From assembly GCA_903840265.1 (NCBI GenBank), contig CAIMFH010000090.1, positions 1 through 59,724 on the forward strand: DNA of 59,724 nucleotides, written 5' to 3'. Positions 9,382-17,563 of the stretch are shown in pieces. The notes beneath the pieces were generated by a model. The model was not told the DNA's origin and searched no databases. It saw only the letters and a program-made list of their open reading frames with translations. Each line of letters starts with the position of its first letter. Position 1 is the first letter of the stretch. Made by a program: the position numbers and the translations under genes. Origin of the DNA: an uncultured Schlesneria sp. GTDB lineage: Bacteria; Planctomycetota; Planctomycetia; Planctomycetales; Planctomycetaceae.

Positions 9382-10719
9382 ATGAACCTCGCTGAACACC
9401 CCACCGTGCGGCGCTTTCGAGAGAACCACGATGCCACCAGCGTCGCAGCCCGAGCACCAATCGATGCCGCATCGCTACGGCAGCTATGCCTCGACTGCGG
9501 AGCCGACGACGCCGGGCTGGTCGAAGTCGGCCGCCCGGCCCTCGACGACCAGCGGGACGAAATCCTGCGGTACTTCCCGCCCGCTCGTACGCTGCTCAGC
9601 TTTGTCTGTCGCATGAACCGCGAGCCGATTCGCAGCCCAGCTCGTTCCACTTCGAACCTGGAATTCCACGCCAGCTACGACCATTCGAACGAAGTCGCTC
9701 GCAAGGTCGTCACCGCGTTAGGGGACCGCGGCATCCGAGCCGTCAACCCGTCGGCCGGGTTCCCGATGGAGATGGATCGCTTCCCGGGCCGGATCTGGGT
9801 CGTCTCGCACAAGCCGGTCGCCGTCGCGGCTGGCCTGGGTCGAATGGGCATCCATCGGAACGTCATCCATCCGCAGTTCGGCAACTTCATCGTGCTGGCG
9901 ACCGTCTTGCTCGATGCCGAAGCCACTAGCTACAGCCAGCCGATCGATTACAACCCCTGCCTGGAATGCAAACTGTGCGTCGCGGTCTGTCCGGTCGGAG
10001 CGATCGCTCCCGACGGCGACTTCCAGTTCTCCAACTGTGCCACGCACAACTACCGCGAATTCATGAGCGGTTTCGGCGATTGGGTCGAGAAAGTCGCCGA
10101 CAGCAATACCGCCCTCAGTTATCGAGAAAAGGTCACTCTGTCCGAGACCGCTTCCATGTGGCAATCGCTCTCCTTTGGCCCCAATTATAAAGCGGCCTAC
10201 TGCCTCGCCGTCTGCCCGGCCGGCGACGATGTGATCGGCCCCTTCCTGGATGACCGCTCCGGCTTCCTCAAGGACCACGTCCGTCCGCTCACCGAAAAAG
10301 AAGAGACGCTCTACGTCATCGCCGGCTCCGACGCCGAAGAGCACGCCCGCCGCCGCTTCCCTAAGAAGAAGATCAAGCGAGTCTCCAGCGGCATTCGAGC
10401 GAGTTCTATCGCTGGCTTCTTGTTCGGACTCAAACTGCTGTTCCAACCCGGTCAAGGTGCCAAGCTGAACGCCGCGTACCATTTCACGTTCACCGGCCGC
10501 GAACCGAAGGAAGCGACAGTGGTGATTCGCGACGGCGCGCTCCAGGTCAAAGACGGTCACGAAGGCTTGGCTGATTTGAAAGTGACCGCCGACAGCGACA
10601 CGTGGCTCGGCTTCCTCGCGAAAGAACGCAGCCTGCTCTGGGCGCTGCTCCGCCGCCAGATCCGCATCAAAGGGCCGCCGCGGCTACTGGTCGCCTTCGG
10701 TAAATGTTTTCCGTCGTGA
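9382..10719 (+). CDS. 4Fe-4S ferredoxin-type/SCP2 sterol-carrier fusion protein
   Basis: A 445-residue protein. The first ~320 residues resemble the Fe-S part of epoxyqueuosine reductase/reductive dehalogenase-like proteins, with a first cluster motif at Cys193, 196, 199 and 203 (CLECKLCVAVCP) and a second set at Cys219, 274 and 278 (CLAVCPAGD). From ~350 to the end (AYHFTFTGREPKEATVVI, LKVTADSDTWLGFL, IRIKGPPRLL) it matches the SCP2 sterol-carrier fold, which binds lipids or other hydrophobic molecules. I infer an electron-transfer protein acting on, or carrying, a hydrophobic compound. No corrinoid-binding motif or signal peptide is seen. It lies behind the MarR gene and a matching operator, so it is probably induced by the MarR ligand. 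Start: ATG 9382. Confidence 0.88.
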   Translation: MNLAEHPTVRRFRENHDATSVAARAPIDAASLRQLCLDCGADDAGLVEVGRPALDDQRDEILRYFPPARTLLSFVCRMNREPIRSPARSTSNLEFHASYDHSNEVARKVVTALGDRGIRAVNPSAGFPMEMDRFPGRIWVVSHKPVAVAAGLGRMGIHRNVIHPQFGNFIVLATVLLDAEATSYSQPIDYNPCLECKLCVAVCPVGAIAPDGDFQFSNCATHNYREFMSGFGDWVEKVADSNTALSYREKVTLSETASMWQSLSFGPNYKAAYCLAVCPAGDDVIGPFLDDRSGFLKDHVRPLTEKEETLYVIAGSDAEEHARRRFPKKKIKRVSSGIRASSIAGFLFGLKLLFQPGQGAKLNAAYHFTFTGREPKEATVVIRDGALQVKDGHEGLADLKVTADSDTWLGFLAKERSLLWALLRRQIRIKGPPRLLVAFGKCFPS

Positions 10720-10765
10720 CGACGAACGTTCACGACAAGTTTCGATACGAAACAGGAGATGCACG

Positions 10766-10855
10766 ATGCTGACAGAAAGAACGACTCAAGGCGCTGACTT
10801 CAAAGCGTTGGGTGCCACTGGCAGCCGCTCTGGGCAGCCAGTGTCTTCCAGATGA
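10766..10855 (+). pseudogene. Truncated 5' copy of the cupin gene
   Basis: A ribosome site (AGGAGAT) precedes an ATG whose first 13 codons (MLTERTTQGADFK) parallel those of the intact cupin 160 bp downstream (MLDKRTTQGTNFT), including a shared ACGACTCAAGG stretch. Similarity stops where the dispersed GGGTGCCACTGGC...GCCAGTGTCTTCC hairpin begins (10810-10849), and the frame ends at TGA 10853-10855. The simplest reading is a cupin duplicate broken by insertion of, or recombination at, the repeat. Confidence 0.7.
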
Positions 10856-10926
10856 TGTTGGTGCTCCTGTCCGCTCAGTAACGTCTTAAGTCGGACCAAA
10901 GCCTCATTGCACAATGGAGATGAAAG

Positions 10927-11382
10927 ATGCTGGATAAAAGGACGACTCAAGGAACCAACTTCACCTGTTTCCAGGCAGGCTCAATGGAGACTTGGAACGA
11001 ATTCCGCCTGGAACCACCTCACGCTCCGGTCGCGATGCAGGGCAAGCTGTTTCTGCGCAACCTGCTTCAATCACCGGGAATCGAGATGTCGCTGAACGTC
11101 GTCCAACCCGGCGAAGAGATGCCGTTCCAACACAAGCACCAGAGTAACGAAGAGGTCTACATCGTCGTCGGTGGACAAGGCCAGTTCCTGGTCGATGGCG
11201 AATGCATCGACGTCGCAGAAGGATCATTCCTGCGAATCAGTCCGCCCGCCCCACGCACTTGGCGAAACAATGCCGATCAGCCGCTCTACTTCCTCTGCCT
11301 GCAGTATCGAGCCGACAACCTGATCGAAGGCGGCGGCGCCGACGGCAGAAAAGTCGAAGCCAAAGCCGCCTGGCCGAATTAA
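10927..11382 (+). CDS. Cupin domain protein
   Basis: A 151-residue single-domain cupin. The first cupin motif is complete: PGEEMPFQHKHQSNEEVYIVVGGQG, i.e. G-x5-H-x-H-x4-E-x6-G, giving two His and one Glu as metal ligands. The second motif is less typical (SPPAPRTWRNNADQP) and seems to lack its His. Small cupins of this kind bind a metal and act as dioxygenases, isomerases or sensors; the substrate is not visible. GGAGATGAAAG gives a good ribosome site for ATG 10927. It follows the MarR/Fe-S pair and may belong to the same response. Confidence 0.9.
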   Translation: MLDKRTTQGTNFTCFQAGSMETWNEFRLEPPHAPVAMQGKLFLRNLLQSPGIEMSLNVVQPGEEMPFQHKHQSNEEVYIVVGGQGQFLVDGECIDVAEGSFLRISPPAPRTWRNNADQPLYFLCLQYRADNLIEGGGADGRKVEAKAAWPN

Positions 11383-11454
11383 GTAGCCCTCTCGCTCCGC
11401 GAGAGGAAAGCCGATTCAAGAAGACGCCACATCCGTTGACCGAACATCGATTGG

Positions 11455-11567
11455 GTTTGGGTGGGGTCGACCAACGGGAGCCCCCAGAGAAGCACGGTTG
11501 AGCAATCCGTCCAACATAAATCGGAACCTTGATGTTTCTGGGGCTCCCATAGGTCGACCCCAGCCAC
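11455..11567. repeat. GGTCGACC palindromic element, copy with both arms
   Basis: The left arm (GTGGGGTCGACC then GGGAGCCCCCAG, 11461-11487) and right arm (CTGGGGCTCCC then GGTCGACCCCAGCCAC, 11538-11567) are inverted repeats separated by a ~50-nt loop. The element occupies the gap between the cupin and the thioesterase. The outer left arm has diverged from the 9311 and 13082 copies. Confidence 0.85.
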
Positions 11568-11591
11568 TCGTTCCCCTAAAGAAACAAAAAC

Positions 11592-12020
11592 ATGACAACA
11601 ATCCTGGAACTCGCCCAAAAGATTCAGCGTGGCGAAGCACCCCCGCCACCGATTGGCAGGCTACTCGGCTTCGTGATGAAAGAGGTCGAACCAAGCCGCG
11701 CGGTCGTGGAGATGGAAGTCGACGAACGTCATCACAATCCACTGGGAACCCTGCACGGCGGCATCTACTGCGACCTGGCCGACGCCGCCATGGGCTTCGC
11801 CTACGGCTCCAGTTTGAGGGAAGGCGAGACCTTCACGACCGTCGAGTTGAAGATCAATTACTTCCGATCGGTGCGTCAGGGAAAGCTGACCGCCGAGGCC
11901 AAGTTGATCAAGACCGGCACCACGCTGGGGTACGTCGAATGCGACATCACCGACCAACGAGGCAAACGCGTCGCCAAAGCCGCCAGCACCTGCATGACCC
12001 TCCGCCCCAGACAGTCATGA
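11592..12020 (+). CDS. PaaI-type hotdog thioesterase
   Basis: A 142-residue hotdog-fold protein of the PaaI/YdiI group, which hydrolyses acyl- or aryl-CoA thioesters in the cytoplasm. The signature NPLGTLHGGIYCDLADAAMG (hotdog helix with the catalytic region) is at ~50-69, followed by TTVELKINYFRS and a beta-rich C-terminus ending in AKAASTCMTL, all typical. It starts 25 bp after the palindromic element. Its place next to the MarR/Fe-S/cupin genes would fit breakdown of an aromatic or fatty compound, but this is inference. Confidence 0.92.
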   Translation: MTTILELAQKIQRGEAPPPPIGRLLGFVMKEVEPSRAVVEMEVDERHHNPLGTLHGGIYCDLADAAMGFAYGSSLREGETFTTVELKINYFRSVRQGKLTAEAKLIKTGTTLGYVECDITDQRGKRVAKAASTCMTLRPRQS

Positions 12021-12926
12021 CTCTCGGAAGTCAACAAGCCGTGCCACCCCACCCGATGAAGATCACGGCCTGATCCTTTCGGTCGTTTTAGACGCACACC
12101 GATGCACGTCCTTCCCGGGGGCCGCACGGCGTCGGCACGCGGACCGATGGGCAACTATGCCGCAATCCCGACATCACTTCCTCGCCGGGTGCCACTGGCG
12201 GTGGCTTCGAACCGCCAGTGTCTTCCCTTAATTCAAACTTCGTTTTGAACTGCACGCCACTGATGCCCTTTTCAGTCAAAGATCCCTCCCAGCCCAAAAA
12301 CTCATCTTGACTATCAGTTTCCTCTTGGCACAATCATCTCGTTAATTGAATGAATGCCCCTCGTGGACCGTAACCAACGGCCACACCCATCGACTGCCCC
12401 GATTTTCGGGCGGTCAATCGGTGTGGCCGTTTTTTTGTGCCTGAATTCGGAGTGATGCACCAAATATGTGGCACGTCCCTGAGGCTCGGCGCGAAGGGCG
12501 TGGATGAGAAGAGATTCGCTCGTCGGACGAGCGACAGCAGCCGTATTCCGCCCCGAATGGGGCACTCTATCGTAGCCCAGGTCAACGCCCTGGGTTCGTA
12601 TGCCCCGTGTTTACGAAGCCCTGAAGGGGCGACCTAATTCTTCCAACTGACAGCAAATCAGCTGTGTGGGAGTGATGCATGAGATTCACGCCGACGACGT
12701 TTGTTGTGACATCCCCATCGCCGTTCACCTCCCGAATTAGATCGCCCTTTCAGGGCTCTGCGGATTGTCGTGCGGCGAAAACCCAGGGCGTTGCCCTGGG
12801 CTGCGCTAGGCCACGCCTTTGGCGTTCAAGAGGCCTCTCAAGCCATCACATTCCCCATGACAACCATTGTCATGACTGCTTCATCACTTCCAAACAAAAA
12901 CCTTATTCCTTAACAGGAGAACTTCC
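12021..12926. other. Repeat-rich intergenic region
   Basis: About 900 bp with no credible gene. It holds at least three repeat types. A GGGTGCCACTGGCGG...CCGCCAGTGTCTTCC hairpin lies at 12188-12231. A single arm of the TGTGGCACGTCCCTGA/GAAGGGCGTGG element lies at 12467-12505; both arms of that element occur at 42923-43011. The CCCAGGG inverted pair is at 12572-12804. Reading frames here change with repeat boundaries and look spurious. Spacing and composition suggest repeated insertions next to the DUF3987 gene. Confidence 0.75.
12572..12804. repeat. CCCAGGG/GCCCTGAAGGGGC inverted-repeat element
   Basis: The left half contains GTAGCCCAGGTCAACGCCC and GAAGCCCTGAAGGGGCGA (12615-12632). The right half contains TCGCCCTTTCAGGGCTC (12742-12758) and ACCCAGGGCGTTGCCCTGGG (ending ~12800), i.e. 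the same modules inverted. Each half also has its own small palindrome. It looks like a paired, non-coding palindromic element of the kind scattered in planctomycete genomes. Confidence 0.75.
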
Positions 12927-14837
12927 ATGTCTGCTCGAAACTCGCATCGACCGGTCAAACTGTCTGAGATGTTTTCTGACTCGCGCCTCCAAGAAGTCAC
13001 CGACTTATTGGGGCATGAGAATGAGCACCTCCGATCACTGAAAGAGATGGTCGCCGAAGATCGGTACCGCGAGCGACAACAGGGTGGCTGGGGTCGACCA
13101 ACGGGAGCCCCCAGTGAAGCGCCGTTCGACTCAATTTCTGGGGGCTCCCCCGGGTCGACCCCAGCCACCCCACCGACTCAGAACGTCCCCGGTCCTGCCT
13201 ACCGCTGGCCCTCGGATGAGGCCGATCCGAAGCACGACGGGACTCTTGAGTCGTGTCCCCTGCCGGCATTCATGCCCGCCGACACCGACGATGGTCTCCC
13301 CTGGGTCAACCTGCAGTATCTGGTCCCCGGCCAGGTCCCCGAGTTCCAACCCTTCCCGGTCGAGTCCCTGCCGCAACCGGTTCAACAGTTTGTGGTGGCC
13401 CAAGCCAACTCCCTCAATTGTGATGCCGCCGCCGTCGCCTTACCGGTCCTGTCCGTCCTCGCCTCGGCCATCGGCGGGACTCGGCGGATTGAACTGAAAC
13501 GAGGCTGGTCCGAACCGGCGATTCTGTGGACGGCTCTCGTTAAAGAAGGCCCTTCCTCTCACGAGGCGATCATCGAAGCCGCCGTCGTGCCCCTGCAGGC
13601 TCGTCAGGCAGTCGCCGAGCAGCAGCGGCAGGAACTGTTCATGCCCTATCGTCGCAAACTGGCCGTCTACCGCGACAACCAGCGTCGCCAGCCACAACAC
13701 CTGCTCCCTCCGGCCGAACCGATTGCCGAGCGATCACTGACCGTCGACTGGTCGCTCCCTTCACTGAGTCGGTTACTCTCACGGCAGTCCAAAGGCCTCC
13801 TCGTCTGTCCCCAGGAACTGGATGGCTGGCTGAAGCGAACCTCCGGCGCCGGCGAACGAGCGTCCATCCAGCGGCAGGCCTGGCTGGATCTCTACGGCGG
13901 TCGCTCGGTGACGATCGAAGGCCGCACCACGGCGACACTCACCCCCGCCGCCGTCAGTCTGACCGGAACCTTGACCGCCGACCTCTTCACCCAGAAGTTC
14001 GCTAAGCAAGGGGGAGCCTGTGAACTGACCAGCCGCCTCCTCATCGCCTCACCCGAAGCCCGGCCGCAATGCTGGACCGATGAGGAAGTCGATCAGGCAA
14101 CCGAAGACGGTTATGCCGCTGTGATCAACAAGCTGTTTGCCCTTCCCGAGGTTGTGTCGGGCGCACCTCGCACCGGTTGTGTCACGCTCTCCCCGGCAGC
14201 GCGTGATCACATCGACATGTTCATGACCGACCTCGGACTCCGCCAATCCCAGATCGACGAAGCCCTGTTCCACTGGTCCTCGCACCTGACAGCCCAAGCC
14301 GCTCGACTGGCTCTCGTCATCCACCTCTCCCGCTGGGCAGCCGGAGCGGACGTCGATCCACTGCTCTGTGACGCCACCAGTATGCAGCATGGCATCGCCC
14401 TCGCTCGGTGGTTTGCCTATGAAGCGCAACGAGTTCTGAAAAAGGTCTCCCTCACCGCCGAACGTCGAGACCTGCAGCAACTGTACGAATGGATCCGCCG
14501 GCATCCAGCAGGTTCTGTCACCATCCGCGACGTCTGCCGCTCCAACAGCCGCAAGTACCCCACCGCGCAGTGTGCCATGGCCGCCATGACCAAGCTCAAA
14601 GACAGCGGCCTCTGCCAATGGCTCCACACCACCCCCGGCCCACAAGGAGGCCGCCCCACCCACCGAATGGAGGTGATCAAAAAGAGAAAAGAGAAAAGTG
14701 ACGAGATGAAAGGAACATCCATGAACGAAAGAGCAGCCGAGCCGGGCACCAACCCCACCCTCAGCCGTCCGCCAGCCGAGGTTGTGTCGAACACAGAAGA
14801 ACGAACCGCAACAACAGAAAGGCGTCATTCCGTGTAG
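12927..14837 (+). CDS. DUF3987 domain protein with in-frame palindromic insertion
   Basis: A 636-residue protein. The middle (~165-540) matches DUF3987: LPVLSVLASAIGGTRRIELKRGW-x-EPAILWTALV, then KGLLVCPQELDGWL, RQAWLDLYGG, VSLTGTLTADLF, SRLLIASPE. DUF3987 proteins are helicase/primase-like and often sit in plasmids or integrated elements. The P-loop-like stretch usually found after ILWTA is degenerate here (KEGPSSHEAI). A helix-turn-helix-like segment (~530-570) is near the end. Residues ~52-82 (glycine/proline-rich, GGWGRPTGAPSEAP...) are encoded by the palindromic element at 13082-13170. The tail is low-complexity and charged, and its TAG stop is the first codon of a dispersed repeat. No integrase or replication partner is nearby. 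Confidence 0.85.
   Translation: MSARNSHRPVKLSEMFSDSRLQEVTDLLGHENEHLRSLKEMVAEDRYRERQQGGWGRPTGAPSEAPFDSISGGSPGSTPATPPTQNVPGPAYRWPSDEADPKHDGTLESCPLPAFMPADTDDGLPWVNLQYLVPGQVPEFQPFPVESLPQPVQQFVVAQANSLNCDAAAVALPVLSVLASAIGGTRRIELKRGWSEPAILWTALVKEGPSSHEAIIEAAVVPLQARQAVAEQQRQELFMPYRRKLAVYRDNQRRQPQHLLPPAEPIAERSLTVDWSLPSLSRLLSRQSKGLLVCPQELDGWLKRTSGAGERASIQRQAWLDLYGGRSVTIEGRTTATLTPAAVSLTGTLTADLFTQKFAKQGGACELTSRLLIASPEARPQCWTDEEVDQATEDGYAAVINKLFALPEVVSGAPRTGCVTLSPAARDHIDMFMTDLGLRQSQIDEALFHWSSHLTAQAARLALVIHLSRWAAGADVDPLLCDATSMQHGIALARWFAYEAQRVLKKVSLTAERRDLQQLYEWIRRHPAGSVTIRDVCRSNSRKYPTAQCAMAAMTKLKDSGLCQWLHTTPGPQGGRPTHRMEVIKKRKEKSDEMKGTSMNERAAEPGTNPTLSRPPAEVVSNTEERTATTERRHSV
13082..13170. repeat. GGTCGACC palindromic element inside a coding region
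   Basis: Left arm 13082-13114 and right arm 13138-13170 form an 18-bp outer stem (GGGTGGCTGGGGTCGACC), a 3-by-3 internal mismatch and a 12-bp inner stem (GGGAGCCCCCAG), with a 23-nt loop. It lies wholly inside the DUF3987 reading frame, which passes through it without a stop. The other two copies in the window are intergenic (9311, 11455). Confidence 0.95.
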
Positions 14838-14864
14838 GGTGTCGTGGAGTCTTCGGAACGCACG
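14835..14864 (+). repeat. TAGGGTG stop-codon-associated repeat, copy 1
   Basis: TAGGGTGTCGTGGAGTCTTC followed by GGAACGCACG starts exactly with the TAG stop codon of the DUF3987 gene. Related copies follow homoserine dehydrogenase (45547-45575) and lie at the ends of the two small secreted genes (45594-45620 and 46233-46261, minus strand). Confidence 0.7.
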
Positions 14865-15299
14865 ATGTTTCTAAATTCGTAGGACGGATTTTCAATCCGT
14901 CCCCTCCAAGAATCGATTTCGAACGGATTGGAAATCCGTTCTACGAAAGAATTCGCGGAAACGCCATTCGAAGCTCGTGTCAGGTTGTGTCATGCACTGT
15001 CTCCCCCTCAATCTTTTTCCCTATCCGTGTTTCATCCGTGTTCATCCGTGGCTAAAAACTTCTTCATTCGTGTGCATTCGTCCGATTCGTGGTCTCATGC
15101 GTTCTCCGCTTTTCGTGCCTTCCGTGTATTCCGTGGTTAATCTCCTGTCCGTGCCTTCGCGTCTCCGGCAATGCCAAGGTTCCGTCAGTTGTGTCATGCA
15201 GAGTCGTTCCGAAAGACGCTCCTTGTGATGCTATCCTCGCATCAGTAGACTCCAATTACTCGCACCATTCATTTCTCAATCACATCTCGAGGTTTCATC
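14838..15299. other. Intergenic region with inverted repeat and low-complexity tract
   Basis: An inverted pair at 14876-14900 and 14923-14947 (TTCGTAG-ACGGATT-CAATCCGT, two mismatches in 25) forms a strong hairpin. From ~15018 to 15165 there is a peculiar tract of variations on TTCATCCGTGTTCATCCGTGG, ATTCGTG and CCGTGTATTCCGTGGTTAA, which yields short open frames on both strands that I regard as spurious. No promoter for the next gene can be named with confidence. Confidence 0.65.
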
Positions 15300-17516
15300 A
15301 TGCGGAAGAGTTCGCGATCGCTCACCGTCTGGCTATTCCTTGTGGTTGGTCTCGTGCTCAGTTTCGCGACTTCTGTTGGGGCTCAAACCGATGAACAAGT
15401 CGATGCGGCGCGTCTGAAAGCGCTGGACTTCATTCGGGCTCAACAGAAGTACGACGGCAGTTGGGAGTATCCCAGTCACGAACTGGGAATCACGGCGCTC
15501 TGTACGATGGCCCTGATTGAGAATGGGGTGCCGACGTACGATACGGCTGTCGACAAAGGGTATCGCTACGTCCGCAAGAACGCGCCGGATCAGAAGAGCA
15601 CCTATGACATCACGCTGGGGATCCTGTTGTTGTCCAAAGTGGGCGATCGCCAGGATCGGCCTGCCATCCGGGCTTTGGGGGCCAAGCTGCTGGCGGGGCA
15701 GACGACCTCGGGGGGGTGGAGCTATAGCTGTCCGAATGTCGACGCGAGTGTCTTGCAGGATCTGAAGCGGCTCGACCGCAAAGACGGTCCCGGTGACAAC
15801 AGCAACACTCAGTTTGCGGTGCTTGGTCTGTGGGTCGCTTCGCGCAATGGCGTTCCCATTGATGATGCCATGCGAGACGTTGGCTCCCGTTTCTTGAATA
15901 CCCAGAACGAAGACGGCGGCTGGGGCTATACGATGAAAGATAAAGAGCCGACCCCCTCCGGTCAGGCGATGACTCCCGCGGGCCTCTTCTGCCTGACGGT
16001 CGCGCGGGCCACGAAAATTCGAGCTCAATTGAAAGAACGCTCGGCCGTCACCAGCAGTGGGGAAAGAGAGACGCTGCTGTCCGACCCGAAGTATGCCAAG
16101 GGGCTGCTGCGAGTCGGGTCTTATGCCAAAGAGATGGGGCCCGGTTCGGCCCGCTACTTCATCTGGGCGATCGAGCGGATCGGCGTCCTGTTGGGGCAGG
16201 AGCAATTCGAAGGGGGCGTCGACTGGTTCAAACTGGGGGCCGATGCCCTGATCAAGTCTCAAAAGACGGACGGGTCCTGGCCCAGTGACAAGCCGGAAAG
16301 CGCGCTGGCGGATACCTGTTTCGCCTCGCTCTTCTTACGAAAGGCCAACCTGGGCAGCGATATTTCCCGGCTGCTGCAAGGGAAGCCCGAAAAAGCATTT
16401 TCGATCGTGAATCGCGCCGAGGTTCCTCGCGAAGACAATCTGCAGGACATCTTGAAGAGTGCCAAGGCAGGGGACATTGTCCGAGTGGATGGCAACGGTC
16501 CGTTCAAAACCAACCACGACGTGTTCGACAAAGACATCACCATTCAGGCTGGTTTCGGCTACGAGCCGGTCTTCGAGTATCAGGTTGGAATGTCTCCCGA
16601 CGGTCTGCGTTTCCGTCCCGACAAGCATCCGGATTCGCATCACATGCTCAAGGTGACCGCGGGAATTGTCACGCTGGAGGGGCTGCGTCTGCAGATGGAT
16701 CCGCCAGCGGGAGCTGCCAATGTTCCGTGGAAGGCGGTGCTGGTGACCGGTGGTTCGCTGCGAATGCTGAACTGTGCTGTTTCCGAATCGAACAAGAAGG
16801 GCATGGTTCCGATCACTCTGTTGGGTGAAGGCCAGCTGGTGCTGCGGAATTGCCTGATCGTGGGAGGGCGGACCGGGCTGGAAGTGATCGCCGCGGGCAA
16901 ACAAGAAGTCATCATCGATAACACGATATTGTATTCAAATCCCTGCCTGACGTTGGTCAACAGTCCCCAAACCAAGCAGCCGTTCGATTTGGATCTGCAA
17001 ATTTACCAGTCGGTGCTGCAGGGAACGGAGGCCATCGCCAGTCCCGGTTTGGTGGGCGACCTGCGAATTGAAAGCATCCTGACGACGTACCGCTGCGATT
17101 CACTAGCCCTCTCGCTATTGCCATCGGCGACGGACAAGAAGGGCCGATCGTGGAAGGGGAGTGGCAACTGCTACAACTTGACGAACTGGATTGGTTCGGG
17201 CGGAAAGAAAATTGCGACCGTGACCGATCTGAAGTCGTTTGCAAAGTTCTGGGGCGATACCGATAAAGATGGCACGAAGCTGTCGGCGACGTTCGCCGCG
17301 GCTCGCAAGAACGGTTCGTTCTCGCACGGAGTGAACCCACAGGACTGGGATCTCTCTGAGAAATCAGAGTTGGCCCTGTTCGTGAAGCGCCCGGGCATCC
17401 GTCCGACGACAGTAGGAACGGGCGAAGGCTTCAGTCGTTACCGCGAAGACTTCAATTACGGTCAATGGAAAAAGGGAGTGAATACGGCGGCGGTGGTGGC
17501 AGACGCCGCCAAGTAG
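15300..17516 (+). CDS. Secreted prenyltransferase-like/beta-helix fusion protein
   Basis: A 738-residue protein with a Sec-type signal peptide (~1-29, ending SVGAQ). Residues ~33-340 carry alpha/alpha-barrel repeats of the squalene cyclase/prenyltransferase fold, with QW-like motifs QKYDGSW, QTTSGGWSY, QNEDGGWGY and QKTDGSW. No DXDD-type catalytic acid motif of true cyclases is evident, so it is probably not a cyclase. Residues ~370-620 look like a right-handed parallel beta-helix (DITIQAGFGYEPVF, VTLEGLRLQM, LRMLNCAV, LVLRNCLIVGG). Both halves are repeat scaffolds, which suggests a structural or carbohydrate-binding envelope protein. ATG 15300 starts the signal peptide directly. Confidence 0.85.
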   Translation: MRKSSRSLTVWLFLVVGLVLSFATSVGAQTDEQVDAARLKALDFIRAQQKYDGSWEYPSHELGITALCTMALIENGVPTYDTAVDKGYRYVRKNAPDQKSTYDITLGILLLSKVGDRQDRPAIRALGAKLLAGQTTSGGWSYSCPNVDASVLQDLKRLDRKDGPGDNSNTQFAVLGLWVASRNGVPIDDAMRDVGSRFLNTQNEDGGWGYTMKDKEPTPSGQAMTPAGLFCLTVARATKIRAQLKERSAVTSSGERETLLSDPKYAKGLLRVGSYAKEMGPGSARYFIWAIERIGVLLGQEQFEGGVDWFKLGADALIKSQKTDGSWPSDKPESALADTCFASLFLRKANLGSDISRLLQGKPEKAFSIVNRAEVPREDNLQDILKSAKAGDIVRVDGNGPFKTNHDVFDKDITIQAGFGYEPVFEYQVGMSPDGLRFRPDKHPDSHHMLKVTAGIVTLEGLRLQMDPPAGAANVPWKAVLVTGGSLRMLNCAVSESNKKGMVPITLLGEGQLVLRNCLIVGGRTGLEVIAAGKQEVIIDNTILYSNPCLTLVNSPQTKQPFDLDLQIYQSVLQGTEAIASPGLVGDLRIESILTTYRCDSLALSLLPSATDKKGRSWKGSGNCYNLTNWIGSGGKKIATVTDLKSFAKFWGDTDKDGTKLSATFAAARKNGSFSHGVNPQDWDLSEKSELALFVKRPGIRPTTVGTGEGFSRYREDFNYGQWKKGVNTAAVVADAAK

Positions 17517-17563
17517 AATCCTGCGTCACCAACGGGTGGCCAGGCGCGCGGCTGCTTTGCATC

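Noticed and set aside
12927-14837. DUF3987 gene as part of an intact prophage or integrative element
   Set aside because: No integrase, excisionase, phage structural gene or attachment repeats are visible around it.
14928-15228. Short frames in the TTCATCCGTG tract
   Set aside because: They arise from low-complexity repeat sequence on both strands and have no family likeness.
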